Notes under the pieces: model-generated
What the model was told of the DNA's origin: nothing
Seen by the model: the letters and a program-made list of their open reading frames with translations, nothing else
Database searches by the model: none
In this document: piece by piece, positions 53,186-63,390 of the stretch
Position numbering within the stretch: position 1 is the stretch's first letter
Layout: each line of letters begins with the position of its first letter
Translations under genes and position numbers: made by a program
NCBI GenBank assembly: GCA_963930775.1
Contig: OZ005704.1
Location: 1,798,001 to 1,862,000, forward strand
Source: Cliona cf. orientalis
Taxonomy: Eukaryota; Porifera; Demospongiae; Clionaida; Clionaidae
Direction of reading: 5' to 3'
Length of the DNA: 64,000 nt

Positions 53186-53689
53186 TTTGCTTGAATTGCT
53201 ATAATAAGTGTAGATCAATCTAACCATTGAGCATGATTTGTTGATAATGAGTTGTAGCTTTGTGCTTAAATAATGGAAGCTGAAAATGTAAATGTGTAGG
53301 ATATAGGGCAAAATTTTCTACACATTAATTTTCATTTATTTTCTGCCCTCAGATCCTCTGACAAAATGAATGTAGGAAAAGGTCATGTTTTGGTCAGGAA
53401 ATCACTAGCTAAGCATGTACAAGGAGTTCTCTGAATGTAAATAAACATGGATTCTGAATGGCCGGAATCAAATTCGACTGATCTAAGTAATAGCTACCAG
53501 TTAGTTTTAAGTCAGCAAAATTTAAACTATACGTAGATAGATTTGACTGGATCATAATAATATAATATCATTACTTTCAGTTCCTGTCAGTTAGCCATTT
53601 TCTGGTTCAGCGGCAAGTGATTTACAAGCTATAATAATATTATAATCACTCATGGGATTTTCTTCCATTTTACGTATTTTTCACCACGA
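53186..53689. other. Upstream region of copy B with blocks shared by copies A and D
   Basis: About 500 bp. The block at 53455-53570 (GGCCGGAATCAAATTCGACT start) and GCCATTTTCTGGTTCAGCGG at about 53593-53612 match the upstream region of copy D almost base for base, and the first also matches copy A. Candidate promoter sequence or a duplication relic. Confidence 0.6.
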
Positions 53690-53790
53690 CCAGTACCATC
53701 CAAACCACTGTAACAGTTGTGTCTTGCACTCACACTCATTGTGCGTATGGCGACCATCATGATCAAAGATAGCAGTCCCTTACTCTGCAT
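53690..53790 (-). pseudogene. Secreted deaminase-fold protein, array copy C: exon 1 remnant
   Basis: Begins like the other exon 1 copies (MQSKGLLSLIMMVAI, then SVSARHN) but the acidic stretch is altered and the frame is lost after LDG. No exon 2 follows before copy D. Its upstream flank (about 53876-53980) matches the flank of copy E (about 57320-57420), so C and E arose from one duplicated unit and C later lost its body. Confidence 0.8.
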
Positions 53791-54482
53791 TTTGCTTCAA
53801 AAAATTAGGAAACTATTGATTCATCTAAGATGCATACTTTTGCTTTTGTAATTAGGATTAAAATTAACATGATATGAAAGTAGGAAGCTAATTAAGTTCC
53901 TACAGCCGAAGTCATGCATGACAGGTGCATTTAAAACATTAATTCTCTGAATTGTACCACATTCAGTGACTGGAATAACGCAGTGCAAGTGTGGGTAGCT
54001 CCATGGTATAATAAGTCCATGGAGCACAACAGTTGGTATGATCATGAGTTGAAGCATACAAAAGTAAACCTGCCACCATGCTAGTATGCATGATATTTTA
54101 TCATGTATGTACAGTGCAGTTCAGTGACGGCCATGCACCCAGTACACATAGCTATGCATCTAGACTATATCAGCAGTCATCCCAGCTGGGAAGTGGACCG
54201 AAATTATAATTATTATCATCACAAAAGTTCATTGACACGAAGATAACAATAATTGGTATATTATGACTCTACATTTTCAATACAAAGAAGTCCGAGGAAC
54301 TAGCTAATTAAAAATTACAATTGGCATATGACTCTATGTCTTCAATACAAAGACAATCATTCAAACCTGGGGCACTAATTAAAGTTAGCTAGCTATATAG
54401 CAGTACTACAAAATTTAAAGTATTAGTATAGTGGGCCAAAATTCTCTGTCACTACAGTTATGGAGGTTACAAGTGTTTGGTA
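53791..54482. other. Spacer between copy C and copy D
   Basis: About 690 bp. It holds the C/E-type flank at 53876-53980 (GTAGGAAGCTAATTAAGTTC). ATATGACTCTA..TTCAATACAAAG occurs twice at about 54250-54290 and 54325-54355. No gene seen. Confidence 0.55.
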
Positions 54483-55349
54483 TTATTTCCCATTTTTTGC
54501 AGCATTTGAACATATTTGAAAATGATCCCCACTCATCACATTTGCCTTCTTTATAGCTGTGTCTATCTTTTCGTACCGATCTTGGTACTTCATATCATCA
54601 ATCATATCCTTTAGGGAATTCTTGCAATCATTATTGTTGATGTAGTTATCTTTAAAAGTACTCCAATTCCACGGAGTTAATGTGAATCCAGCATTCATAA
54701 GCATGGCAAGACAGTGCAAATTTACATTTAGGTTGCCCTCAGATCCTTCTTTTCCTTTTCCCTGGTAACGACAGGCAATGTGTATGGTCGGCTTTGGTTT
54801 ATTATTGTATGCATTGTATAGCATCATTGCACAGTCTGGACAAGGAGCACTGGTCAAATAAAACTCGGTTGGAAGGCCGCAATGTGCTGCCATGTTGTCT
54901 TCTGCATGATTTCCACCCCCAGAAACATAGACGTGTCCTTTTGTACTCAATTTAGGGCACTCGGGAGCAAAGATGTATGTTACGGGTGGAATAAATACGT
55001 TTGACCAGGCCTTTCCCTTGAATATAGTCATCATATTATCCAATACTGTATCAGTTAAATCTTGACTCCAGCCAACTTTCTCAATACAATTTATCTCTAT
55101 AAAATACAATGTCATAGAAATAATAATTATGATCATGTTAACAGTATTTTAATAAATAGAAACTTACGGACCCATTGCATTAGCTGTGAATTCTTGCCTA
55201 GCTGCAGCAACCATTATGAGTGCCAGCTCTTCCATGGCATCAATACCATCCAAATCAACATTGTGTCTCGCCACAGATGTACTCAGACTCACTGAGCCTA
55301 TGGCGACCAACATGATCACAGTCAAAGAAAGAAGCCCCTTGCTCTGCAT
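54483..55349 (-). CDS. Secreted deaminase-fold protein, array copy D
   Basis: Intact two-exon member: exon 1 55349-55172, exon 2 55096-54483; 263 residues. The signal peptide (MQSKGLLSLTVIMLVAIGSV) and the next 40 residues are nearly identical to copy F. The zinc motif is complete: NHAEDNM and SAPCPDCAMMLYN. Other blocks: CIEKVGWSQ, YIFAPECPKL, FTLTPWNW, HFQICSNAAKNGK. It lacks the long basic tail of F and ends soon after the last cysteine. All eight family cysteines are present plus one extra (IACRYQ). The donor ATGG|GTCCGT matches the phase used by A and F. Confidence 0.84.
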
Positions 55350-55867
55350 CTTGTTTGAATCTTAGACTAGCTAATTCTGCAAACTTTTGACTTGTTTACA
55401 ATTTTTGTGGACTGAGAATGATTTCCCAATCATTTCCTACTAGGGAAGAACCCACCCCCCCCCCCCCCAAGAGAATTTGGTCTCTGTGTAAGCTATGCGT
55501 TGATCTTTGTGTTTTGGTACAGTGAATCACTAGCTAAGCACGTACAAGGAGTTCTCTGTATGTAAATAACATGGAATGGCCGGAATCAAATTCGATTGAT
55601 CTATGTAATAGCTCCCAGTTAGTTTTACATCAGCAAAATTTAAAGTACACGTAGATACATTTGACTGGATCATAATATTTATTATTATTACTTTCAGTTC
55701 CTGTCAGTTAGCCATTTTCTGGTTCAGCGGTAAGTGATTTACAAGAATAATAATATTATTATGAAGAAGGATACAATTTTGGGCAAATTTAATCTGAGGC
55801 TAATGTCTAGAGCAGCTCTAATAGTTCTGACTAGATACCACTTAATTTGCATAATCTATGACAAAAA
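55350..55867. other. Upstream of copy D: flank shared with copy F and 5' blocks shared with B
   Basis: Bases 55350-55512 are almost identical to 58842-59015 upstream of copy F, including a C run. Bases 55570-55745 match the upstream blocks of copy B. The flank therefore mixes F-like and B-like parts. Confidence 0.65.
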
Positions 55868-57226
55868 TTATTGCTCACTGAAAAGGTATCTCTCATTATT
55901 GACATCATTTGCAGTGTACCTTGCATAATCAACGTAATTACTTGCTGCAATATACCTCTCGTCATTCGCAGGGGATTTCTCATTATTTGTGGTGTATCTT
56001 TCACTATTTGCAGTGTACCTCTCATTATTGACATTATTTGTAATATATCTCTCGTTTTTTGCAGCATACCTCTCGTTATTTGCAATATTATTATACCTCT
56101 CATTATCGACAATATTTATAGGATTCTTCTCAGTGTACCTCTCGTTATCAACAGTGCTGGCAGCATCTCGACATATTCTATAATTATGATCATGACCCCA
56201 AGTCATCACATCCATTGCTCGCTGAATAGTGGTCATTGCCTTACTGTACCTCATGTTGTACGATGAATCCGAATCACTAGTCATTTCATTTATGGCTTCC
56301 GTGCAGTCCGCATTGGTGATGTAATCATGCTCAAAGTCAACCCAACTCCATGGAACTATTGTGAATCCAGCATCCATAAGCATGGCAAGACAGTGCAAAT
56401 TTGCTTTCTTACTGCCTGGTTTTTCTTTCCCCTGATATGATCGGGCAATATGAATGACTGGCTTATAATCCTTCGCTTTGTATTTATTGTACAGCATCAT
56501 CGCACAGTCTGGACAAGGTGCACTGGTCAAATAAAACTCAGTTGGAAGGCCGCACTGTGCTGCCATGTTGTCTTCTACATGCTTTCCACCCCCAGAAACA
56601 AAGACATGTCCTTGAGTACGGAGGTTGGGGCACTGAGGAGCAAAGAGGTATGTTGTGCCCCACCTTACACCGAGAAAGGTTTTCATCATCTCATCCAATA
56701 TTTGAAGAGTTAAATCGCCACTCCAGCCTTCTTTCCTTATACAGGGTGAAGCTGCAGATAACCACAATGATTTGTGACACTTTTCCTTATAAAATTACTT
56801 GACTCATGCATATACTGACTGTAAAATAATTATTAATATTTGACAATGTAGGGAAGCCGGTTGAAATCAACACAAACTTGACCGGGGACAGTACTTCAAA
56901 TACAAAATAAGTGCATGTGTTATCAAAGATTCTGTCTCCAGAAATTGAAGCCATCTTCGGTACTACAACTAGTGTCATAGGAAGCATTTCAAGGACTGGT
57001 GATGCATGCAATCTAGGTTATCTACAACATGCATACAATGTTCCCTGACAGGTGCATCCTTACCGCTTCCCATTGCTTTAGCTGTGAACTCTTGTACAGC
57101 ATCCATCACAAGTGCCGGCTCTTCTATAGCATTAGTACCATCCAAATCGATGTTGTGTCTTGCACTCAGACTCACTTGGCCAATGGCGATCATCATGATC
57201 AAAGAGAGCAGTCCCTTGCTCTGCAT
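55868..57226 (-). CDS. Secreted deaminase-fold protein, array copy E, with NERY-repeat tail
   Basis: Exon 1 57226-57064 (MQSKGLLSLIMMIAIGQVSL signal peptide), exon 2 56751-55868; 348 residues, the longest copy. The zinc site reads KHVEDNM instead of HAE, with SAPCPDCAMMLYN intact, so the His, Glu and Cys residues remain. Eight cysteines are kept. After the conserved RICRDAAS end comes a tail of about 95 residues built of eight (N/S/D)ERY motifs plus a degenerate ARY (NERYTEK, NERYAAK, NERYTAN and so on), rich in Asn, Ala, Thr and free of cysteine. No other copy has it. The frame through the repeat is open, which argues for a real coding repeat. It may be an adhesive or low-complexity surface region; function unknown. 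Confidence 0.8.
55874..56160 (-). repeat. Coding repeat: NERY motifs in copy E tail
   Basis: An irregular tandem repeat of about 21-45 bp units around a core reading GAGAGGTA on the minus strand (TACCTCTC on the plus). It encodes the NERY tail of copy E and looks like recent slippage-type expansion. Confidence 0.8.
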
Positions 57227-57848
57227 TTTGCTTCAGTGAATAGATGTAGACTAAAATGTTTGATTTGGAAACTATTGATTTATCAAAGGTGCTTTTGTTT
57301 TAAAGGACTAAAACTATCATGATATTGAAAGTAGGAAGCTAATTAAGTTCCTACAACCGAAGTCATGGCAGGTGCATTCGAGACATTCTCTGAATTGTAG
57401 TACATTCAGTGACCGGAATAATTATCTCTTAGCTTCAACTTGCATGAAGTTAAGAGGATCACTGACAGTTGAATGATACAAGATTGTAGCTATATTTGTG
57501 TTGCTATCACAGTGTGAGCTCTTGTGTTTCGATCAGTTCTCATGTATCTAAATTATAATAAATGTCTCCCACTATGCAGCATTGATAGCATTTCATGTCA
57601 CATGCCTCTCATAATCAATATTATTATAATGATACCTCTGATAATAATGAACCACATGTACAATATATAGATCATGATCTAAGTGATTAACTTTTGCTAT
57701 CTAGTAAAATTTTACACCTTGCTTGATCAGTTCTGTAACTAGCTACTTAACAAGGCGCATGCATGCAGTATATGCACTATAATATTAATTGTATGACCTT
57801 TATATTATGCACTGAAATACTATCTGTTATAATAGCTAGATGTTGATA
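57227..57848. other. Spacer between copy E and copy F
   Basis: About 620 bp. Bases 57320-57420 match the flank of remnant C (53876-53980). The rest is AT-rich and probably includes the copy F 3' UTR. No gene seen. Confidence 0.55.
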
Positions 57849-58841
57849 TTATTTCCCTCTTTTTTTCCCTCCTTTTCCTTTGATTACCTTTCTCCAATTT
57901 TTATTTTTATTCCAAGTTTTCTTTTTATTATATTTTGGTGCCTTCACTGTTTTCTTTTTTAATGCATTAGAGCATATCTGATGATAATCCTTTGTGGCAC
58001 CGGCCATCTCCTTATTTATGAACTTCACAACTTCATTGGTTTCACCATACCGCTCGTCATATATATCCGCACCAGTCATTTCGTTAATGGCAGCCTTACA
58101 TATATCATTAGTGATATATCTTTTAGCAAAATTACTCCAATTCCATGGAACTATGGTAAATCCAGCTTTCACAAGCATGGTAAGACATTCCAAGTTTAGG
58201 ATCTTATTTCCCCTTCCTGTTTTACCCTTTCCCCTGTACGGACGGGCAATGTATATGGTTGGCTTTCGTCTATAATAGTACCTATTGTACAGCATCATCG
58301 CACAGTCTGGACAAGGAGCACTGGTCAAATAAAATTCAGTAGGAAGCCCACACTGTGCTGCCATGTTGTCTTCTGCATGGTTTCTATGGCCACCCCCAGA
58401 AACATAGACGTGCCCTTTTGATCTTGTACGCATGTTTAACTTAGGGCACCGAGGAGCAAAGAGGTATGTTCTTGGTGGAATATATTTGTTTTTAGGTTTG
58501 AACCAGGCCTTCCCCTTGAATATAGTCATCATAGAATTCAAATTTGAAAGAGTTAGATCTTGACTCCAGCCATGTTTCTTGATACATTTTGTACTATCTA
58601 AGCACATGCATTATAATGGAATAAACTTGATAATAATTTAACAGATTCTGAAGGCTTACATACCCATTGCATTAGCTGTGAGTTCTTGTCCAGCTGCAGC
58701 AGCCATTATGAGTGCCAGCTCTTCCATGGCATCAATACCATCCAAATCAACATTGTGTCCCGCCACAGATGTACTCAGACTCACTGAGCCTATGGCAACC
58801 AACATGATCACAGTCAAAGAAAGAAGCCCCTTGCTCTGCAT
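57849..58841 (-). CDS. Secreted deaminase-fold protein, array copy F, basic tail
   Basis: Intact two-exon member: exon 1 58841-58664, exon 2 58597-57849; 308 residues. The signal-peptide exon is nearly identical to copy D, but exon 2 is closest to copy A (RGKGKTGRGNKILNL, FTIVPWNW, YHQICSNALKKK). The zinc motif is complete: NHAEDNM, SAPCPDCAMMLYN. It has a small insert (NMRTRSK) before GHVYVSGGG and a second (HR) before NHAED. The tail after the last cysteine is about 40 residues and strongly basic (KKKTVKAPKYNKKK, then KGKGGKKRGK), unlike D and E. A basic tail on a secreted enzyme could bind nucleic acid or anionic matrix; that is inference. Confidence 0.84.
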
Positions 58842-60733
58842 CTTGTTTGAATCTTAGACTAGCTAATTCTGCAAACTTTTGACTTGTTTACAATTTTTGT
58901 GGACTAAGAATGATTTCCCAATCATTTCCTACTAGGGAAGAATCATCACCCCCCCCCCCCCCCCAAGAGAACTTAATTGGTCTCTGTGGTAGCTATGCGT
59001 TGATCTTTGTGTTTAGTAGCTACCCTGTTAATGTTTTGTTGTTATTAGGTTGCGCTCTCACTTGTGTTACTATAGTATATGTCTGCAGGCATCTATACTA
59101 GGTGGTTGTGTAGCTAGTTAGCGGGCAGATTATATGATTGGATGACTGCATGCATGGACAATATACAAAGCTAACGAGCCAGTGAATTGCCTAACAGGAA
59201 AGCCATACACACATCATGATGCAGACTTGATATAGCTACCGTACTAAGCCAACCCAGTGAAGGCAAGATAAACAATCTCAGGACTAAGCCATGATTCGAA
59301 TCCAGGCCACGCTTTATCCCACTTGTAGCTATTAAATCCTTCAATCTTAGTATGCCTTCATTGAATACCGGTATAAGTATGTATAAAATATAGAAAAAAG
59401 TTAGTAAATACCCACGTATACTAGACTAAGTCTGTCTGACTGCCAGAAAGGGCTGGCACCCAGACTGCATGTATACGCTGTGCAGAAAATATCAAGTTAA
59501 GGGTGCACTGTACAGTATTGCCGCAAGCCAACCCAGTGAAGGGAAGAGAAAAAAATCTCAGGACTAAGCCATGCAGGATTCGAATCCAGGACTTTCTGGG
59601 TTTTTTCTCATAACTTGAATTCATGCCAAGTGCTCCTGACCCATGCATGGCCACCTTTAATCTTATAGCCTATACATGTATATAAAATTACAATCCTTCA
59701 ATTTTAGTTTGCCTCTTGAGCCTCTATAATAATAATATTATAGAAATCCCAATTAGTGGACTAGTAGGTTTGGGTGCTTTGTGATGTTACCTTACTGAAT
59801 CAGGGGAGGGAAACTCTTAAATTATTCAGCTATATAGAAGTTACCGATAGTAGCTAGAAGCTGAGTAGCTATATACCCCTACAATCTAATAGATGCATGC
59901 ACACAGCAAGAAATGTATGGTAAGTATGTCTTGGACTCTTGGGGCAGGGCCCCGATCAAAGATGGTAGTGTTTGTAGATTCATCTGCACAGGACAGTGCA
60001 CCCTCAACTTCAATGTTTATGCAACCTCAAAAGGATTAGTCTCACAAGCCATAATATAATTATACCCTCCCCTCTAATGGCTAGCAACACAACCCCCTAG
60101 CTATAATACTAGATGCCTGCTGTGCAGCAAGCCATAGCTACACAACCACCTACCTATAGATGTCTGCACAGTAAGCCATCTATAGCTACACAACCATGCA
60201 CCTATAGCTATAGTTGCCTGCGCAGAAAGCCGTAGCTACACAACCATCTAGCTATAGTTGCCTGCGCAGAAAGCCATAGCTACACAACCACCTAGCTATA
60301 GTTGCTTGCGCAGAAAGCCATAGCTACACAACCACCTAGCTATTAGTTACCTGCGCAGAAAGCCGTAGATACACAACCACAGCCAGCCATAATAGCTACA
60401 TGCATGGTACGTATTGCGTCCCTTGTACAAAATAGCTATTAATTTTAATATTGTGTGATTTGTATATATAAATATGAAGAATGTCTCAGGTCAATTGAAA
60501 TATCTTATTTTCTAATTTATGCGAGGATGGATAAATATTATGTACAAAAGTTATTATGGGGCTGCAAATCAGGCTGCTGGACAGCATATATGGGGAGCCA
60601 CTCCCACTTCACTGTCTCCCAGTGTGCGGGGCTACTGAAACTTTCAGCTTGAAATTCTATAAATAGCTTTCAATCTCACTCAAAAGTTGAATACTGTTTG
60701 CCAAGTGCATGATCCATTTCCTCACTAATTATC
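58842..60733. other. Spacer downstream of array: flank of copy F and interspersed repeats
   Basis: Starts with the D/F-type flank (58842-59015, C run at about 58951-58964). A roughly 65 bp segment (AGCCAACCCAGTGAAGG..CTCAGGACTAAGCC) occurs at about 59248-59310 and 59526-59590. TCCTTCAAT.TTAG.TTGCCT-type fragments recur at about 59336, 59692 and 62075. A minisatellite follows at 60080-60382. The last 170 bp is upstream of the first short-chain-collagen-type gene. No other gene seen. Confidence 0.6.
60080..60382. repeat. Minisatellite, unit about 44 bp, about 7 copies
   Basis: Unit built on TAGCTACACAACCACCTAGC then TATAGTTGCCTGCGCAGAAAGCC. The last four copies are the most regular; the first three are degenerate. 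Confidence 0.85.
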
Positions 60734-61597
60734 ATGGAATCGACTGTTCCAAGCTTGATGTTTGCCACCGTGATCATAACCTTATTTTCTTCTTCCGCTC
60801 ATGGTCAGCAGCAGGGAAACACTTGCAATGCCTGCAATTGTCAATTCAATAATGTCGAAGTTCTCACTCACTTAATTAAGTCAGTCACAGCTGAATCTCT
60901 AGGTATATAAGCCATCATTGTAATTATTATTGTTACTTATTGCAACTATTAGCGCTGACTACTTGATTAAAATTAATGTATACTATAATATATTATTATG
61001 GGACATTTATACAAAAGTTCCACTGCCTAACTGTACAATTATTTTCCAGTTTCTGGAGTGACTTACACCAGGTGGGGAAAGACTGCTTGTCCAACTTCTA
61101 CTGGAGCTCAGCTGGTCTACTCTGGAAGAGCTGGGGGATCTCGTCACAATGTTCACGGAGGATCAGCTGAAAAGCTTTGTCTACCTGACGATCCTGATTA
61201 CACTCCTGAAACTGCGGGTGTCGACCCTGCTACTGCTAAAAGTGTCATCTATGGCGCTGAGTATGAAGTTTTTGTTGGTCCACTTGCAAATGCCTCTGAG
61301 TATAATGCACCATGTGCTATCTGCTTTGTTCCTACTAGAGCTTCAGTTATCATGATTCCTGCTAAGACAGTTTGCCCTTCTTCCTGGACAAGAGAGTACT
61401 ATGGCTACTTGACAACCAATATTCACCGTCGATCATCTTTCACCTGTCTTGATAATAGCCCAGAAGGAATACCAGGGACTGGAACTAGTACTACTGCTAC
61501 TGCATTCTTCTACTACACTATTACTACTTGCAATGGCCTCTCATGTCCTCCTTACGAAAACAACCGAATACTCTCATGTGTGGTCTGTACTAAGTGA
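60734..61597 (+). CDS. Secreted protein with sponge short-chain-collagen-type C-terminal domain, copy 1
   Basis: Exons 60734-60902 and 61050-61597 give 238 residues. Exon 1 encodes a signal peptide (MESTVPSLMFATVIITLFSS, ending SSAHGQQQ) and a Cys motif, CNACNC. Exon 2 encodes a domain found in secreted proteins of sponges, cnidarians and molluscs and at the C-terminus of sponge short-chain collagen C4: VTYTRWGKTACP, LVYSGRAGGSRHNVHGG, CLPDDPDY, YGAEYEVF, CAICFVPTRASVIMIPAKTV, YYGYLTTN, CPPYENNRILSCVVC. There is no Gly-X-Y collagen stretch, so this is the domain alone. Probably an extracellular matrix or secreted lectin-like factor; function not established. A tandem paralogue starts at 63391. 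Confidence 0.85.
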
Positions 61598-63390
61598 CAA
61601 GACTTAGTAACTGAAATACGGACAGCTACAAGGCATGGACTAAATTGAAAACACTGAATTCTTAGCTAGAGCTACATGCAGTAAGGCTTATACTGTTAGT
61701 TTTATACATACACCAGGCAGTTACATTATGCATGCATAATAATTTTCTGTAGTCAAATTACGATATTAATAGTATAATAATATTGATAGAGAACAAAATT
61801 TAATGAAGGCCCTGGAGTACAGAACTGCCACCATGCACTACATGATCATGTATTATAATATTGAAGCTTAATTGGGAACGGCCTGATGACGAGGATGCAT
61901 GTATGTTTGGACCAATCAAAATGTGAAGAATTGAATGTATCCAAAATATTATTATTATAGCATGGCTGTGACTAGTCTAGCGAGCTAAACCCTCTCTCGC
62001 TCGCCGCTTAGTGGGTGTGGTTTCAACTGTGACTGAATGCAACCTATAATGTCATGGATGTAAAATTATGATCCCTCAATCTTAGTTCATCTTCATTGAT
62101 ACCAATAGTTATTCTTCGGGTCTCTACAGAAATCCTGGACCACTTTAATGAGCTAGAAGAAGCAGGCTCACTGGCTATAGAGGAGTTTCATTGCTCCCTC
62201 TCTGAGCTTGAAAAGTTCTTTCTCACTTTCTTGATCTTCTCCACACCCACCTTCCTCAAATTGCGGGAGACTTTTAATATTCGAGACCCTCTATATTAGA
62301 CCAAAAATAATTAATAAGTGTAGGTAATTAATTTTGGTCATGGGATCCAAAAAAGCGCAAATAATATTAGAGTAGCTATTAAATTAAATGAAGCGCTCAG
62401 AAGCAAAGTGGGCTAACTCACAGATGTCAAGAGTAGATTAGGATACTGACTGAGAGTGTTCGAACAATGTTCCGGTAGAATGACATCACAGATGATCGAA
62501 CTCTACAGTGTTGAATATAATAACAATGTTATAGTACATGACAGTTTGCACCTGTCAGGTGACCACCAGGTCATGTCCTAGGTACTTGTACAGTGCATAT
62601 AGAGCAGCATTGCAGCTGTGTTTACAGCACTAATTAAACCACTAGTGAGACTGATTACTACTTTTGCTGGCATCATTCTACGTACCAGAACGTTGTGTAG
62701 ACTTTTCTAAAAATTAATAGTTCAACACTCTTATCCTAATCTACTCGAAGCTACTTGAATGCTTTCTTTCCCTAAACTATTACGACAGGAATACGTTACT
62801 TTTAGCTATTATTATACATGTATCGTGATAAGAGGCCATTGTACAAGCACTATTATGTTAAGTCAAGAGTAAATATTAGGTGTGTACATAAACAATAAGT
62901 GCCAGCTGGACCGGAAGAGGGCATGTAACTGCCATACAATCCTGTGTACCTAGCAAAATTCAGATCAGACAGTGGCTTGTAACTAGTTACAGTAGCAGCT
63001 GCTGTCTGGACTTCACTACGCATAATATTTAGGATTTCTATACTACCGGTATTATTAGCTTACATATTTTGCCAGGTGCCTACTTGCATGCAAGCCCTTG
63101 GCCATGGTGACAGAAGACTGTATTGGAGTTTGGACTCAGCTGCAGGTTGAAGCATCTTATTTTTCTATCTTTCTAATTTTATGCGTGGATATACAAAATT
63201 TAATGCTATGGTGCTGCAAATATGCCGGACAACATATGGGGAGCCATTCCCACTTTACTCCTCCCAATACAGGAAATGGGCAGGGCTAGGGAATAATATC
63301 AATTCTACAAAAGATTCCTCAAAAGTTAGACCACTTGTATTATTTACCAAGTATATGAAATATTTCCTCTCAGTATTTAAGAATTCTGCC
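61598..63390. other. Spacer between the two short-chain-collagen-type genes
   Basis: About 1.8 kb, AT-rich. A 67-codon open frame at 62096-62299 has no recognisable domain and I do not call it. Bases 63220-63290 (ACATATGGGGAGCCATTCCC and following) resemble 60575-60650 upstream of copy 1, so the promoter was duplicated with the gene. Confidence 0.55.

Noticed and set aside
48038..58841. Deaminase array as a bacterial-type toxin or a horizontally acquired operon
   Set aside because: Genes have spliceosomal introns at a conserved position, signal peptides and surrounding animal genes; no bacterial features. A distant toxin-deaminase ancestry is still possible but not visible.
62096..62299. 67-codon frame with a possible splice acceptor just upstream
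   Set aside because: No domain, no partner exon and low complexity; could be a gene remnant but not supported.
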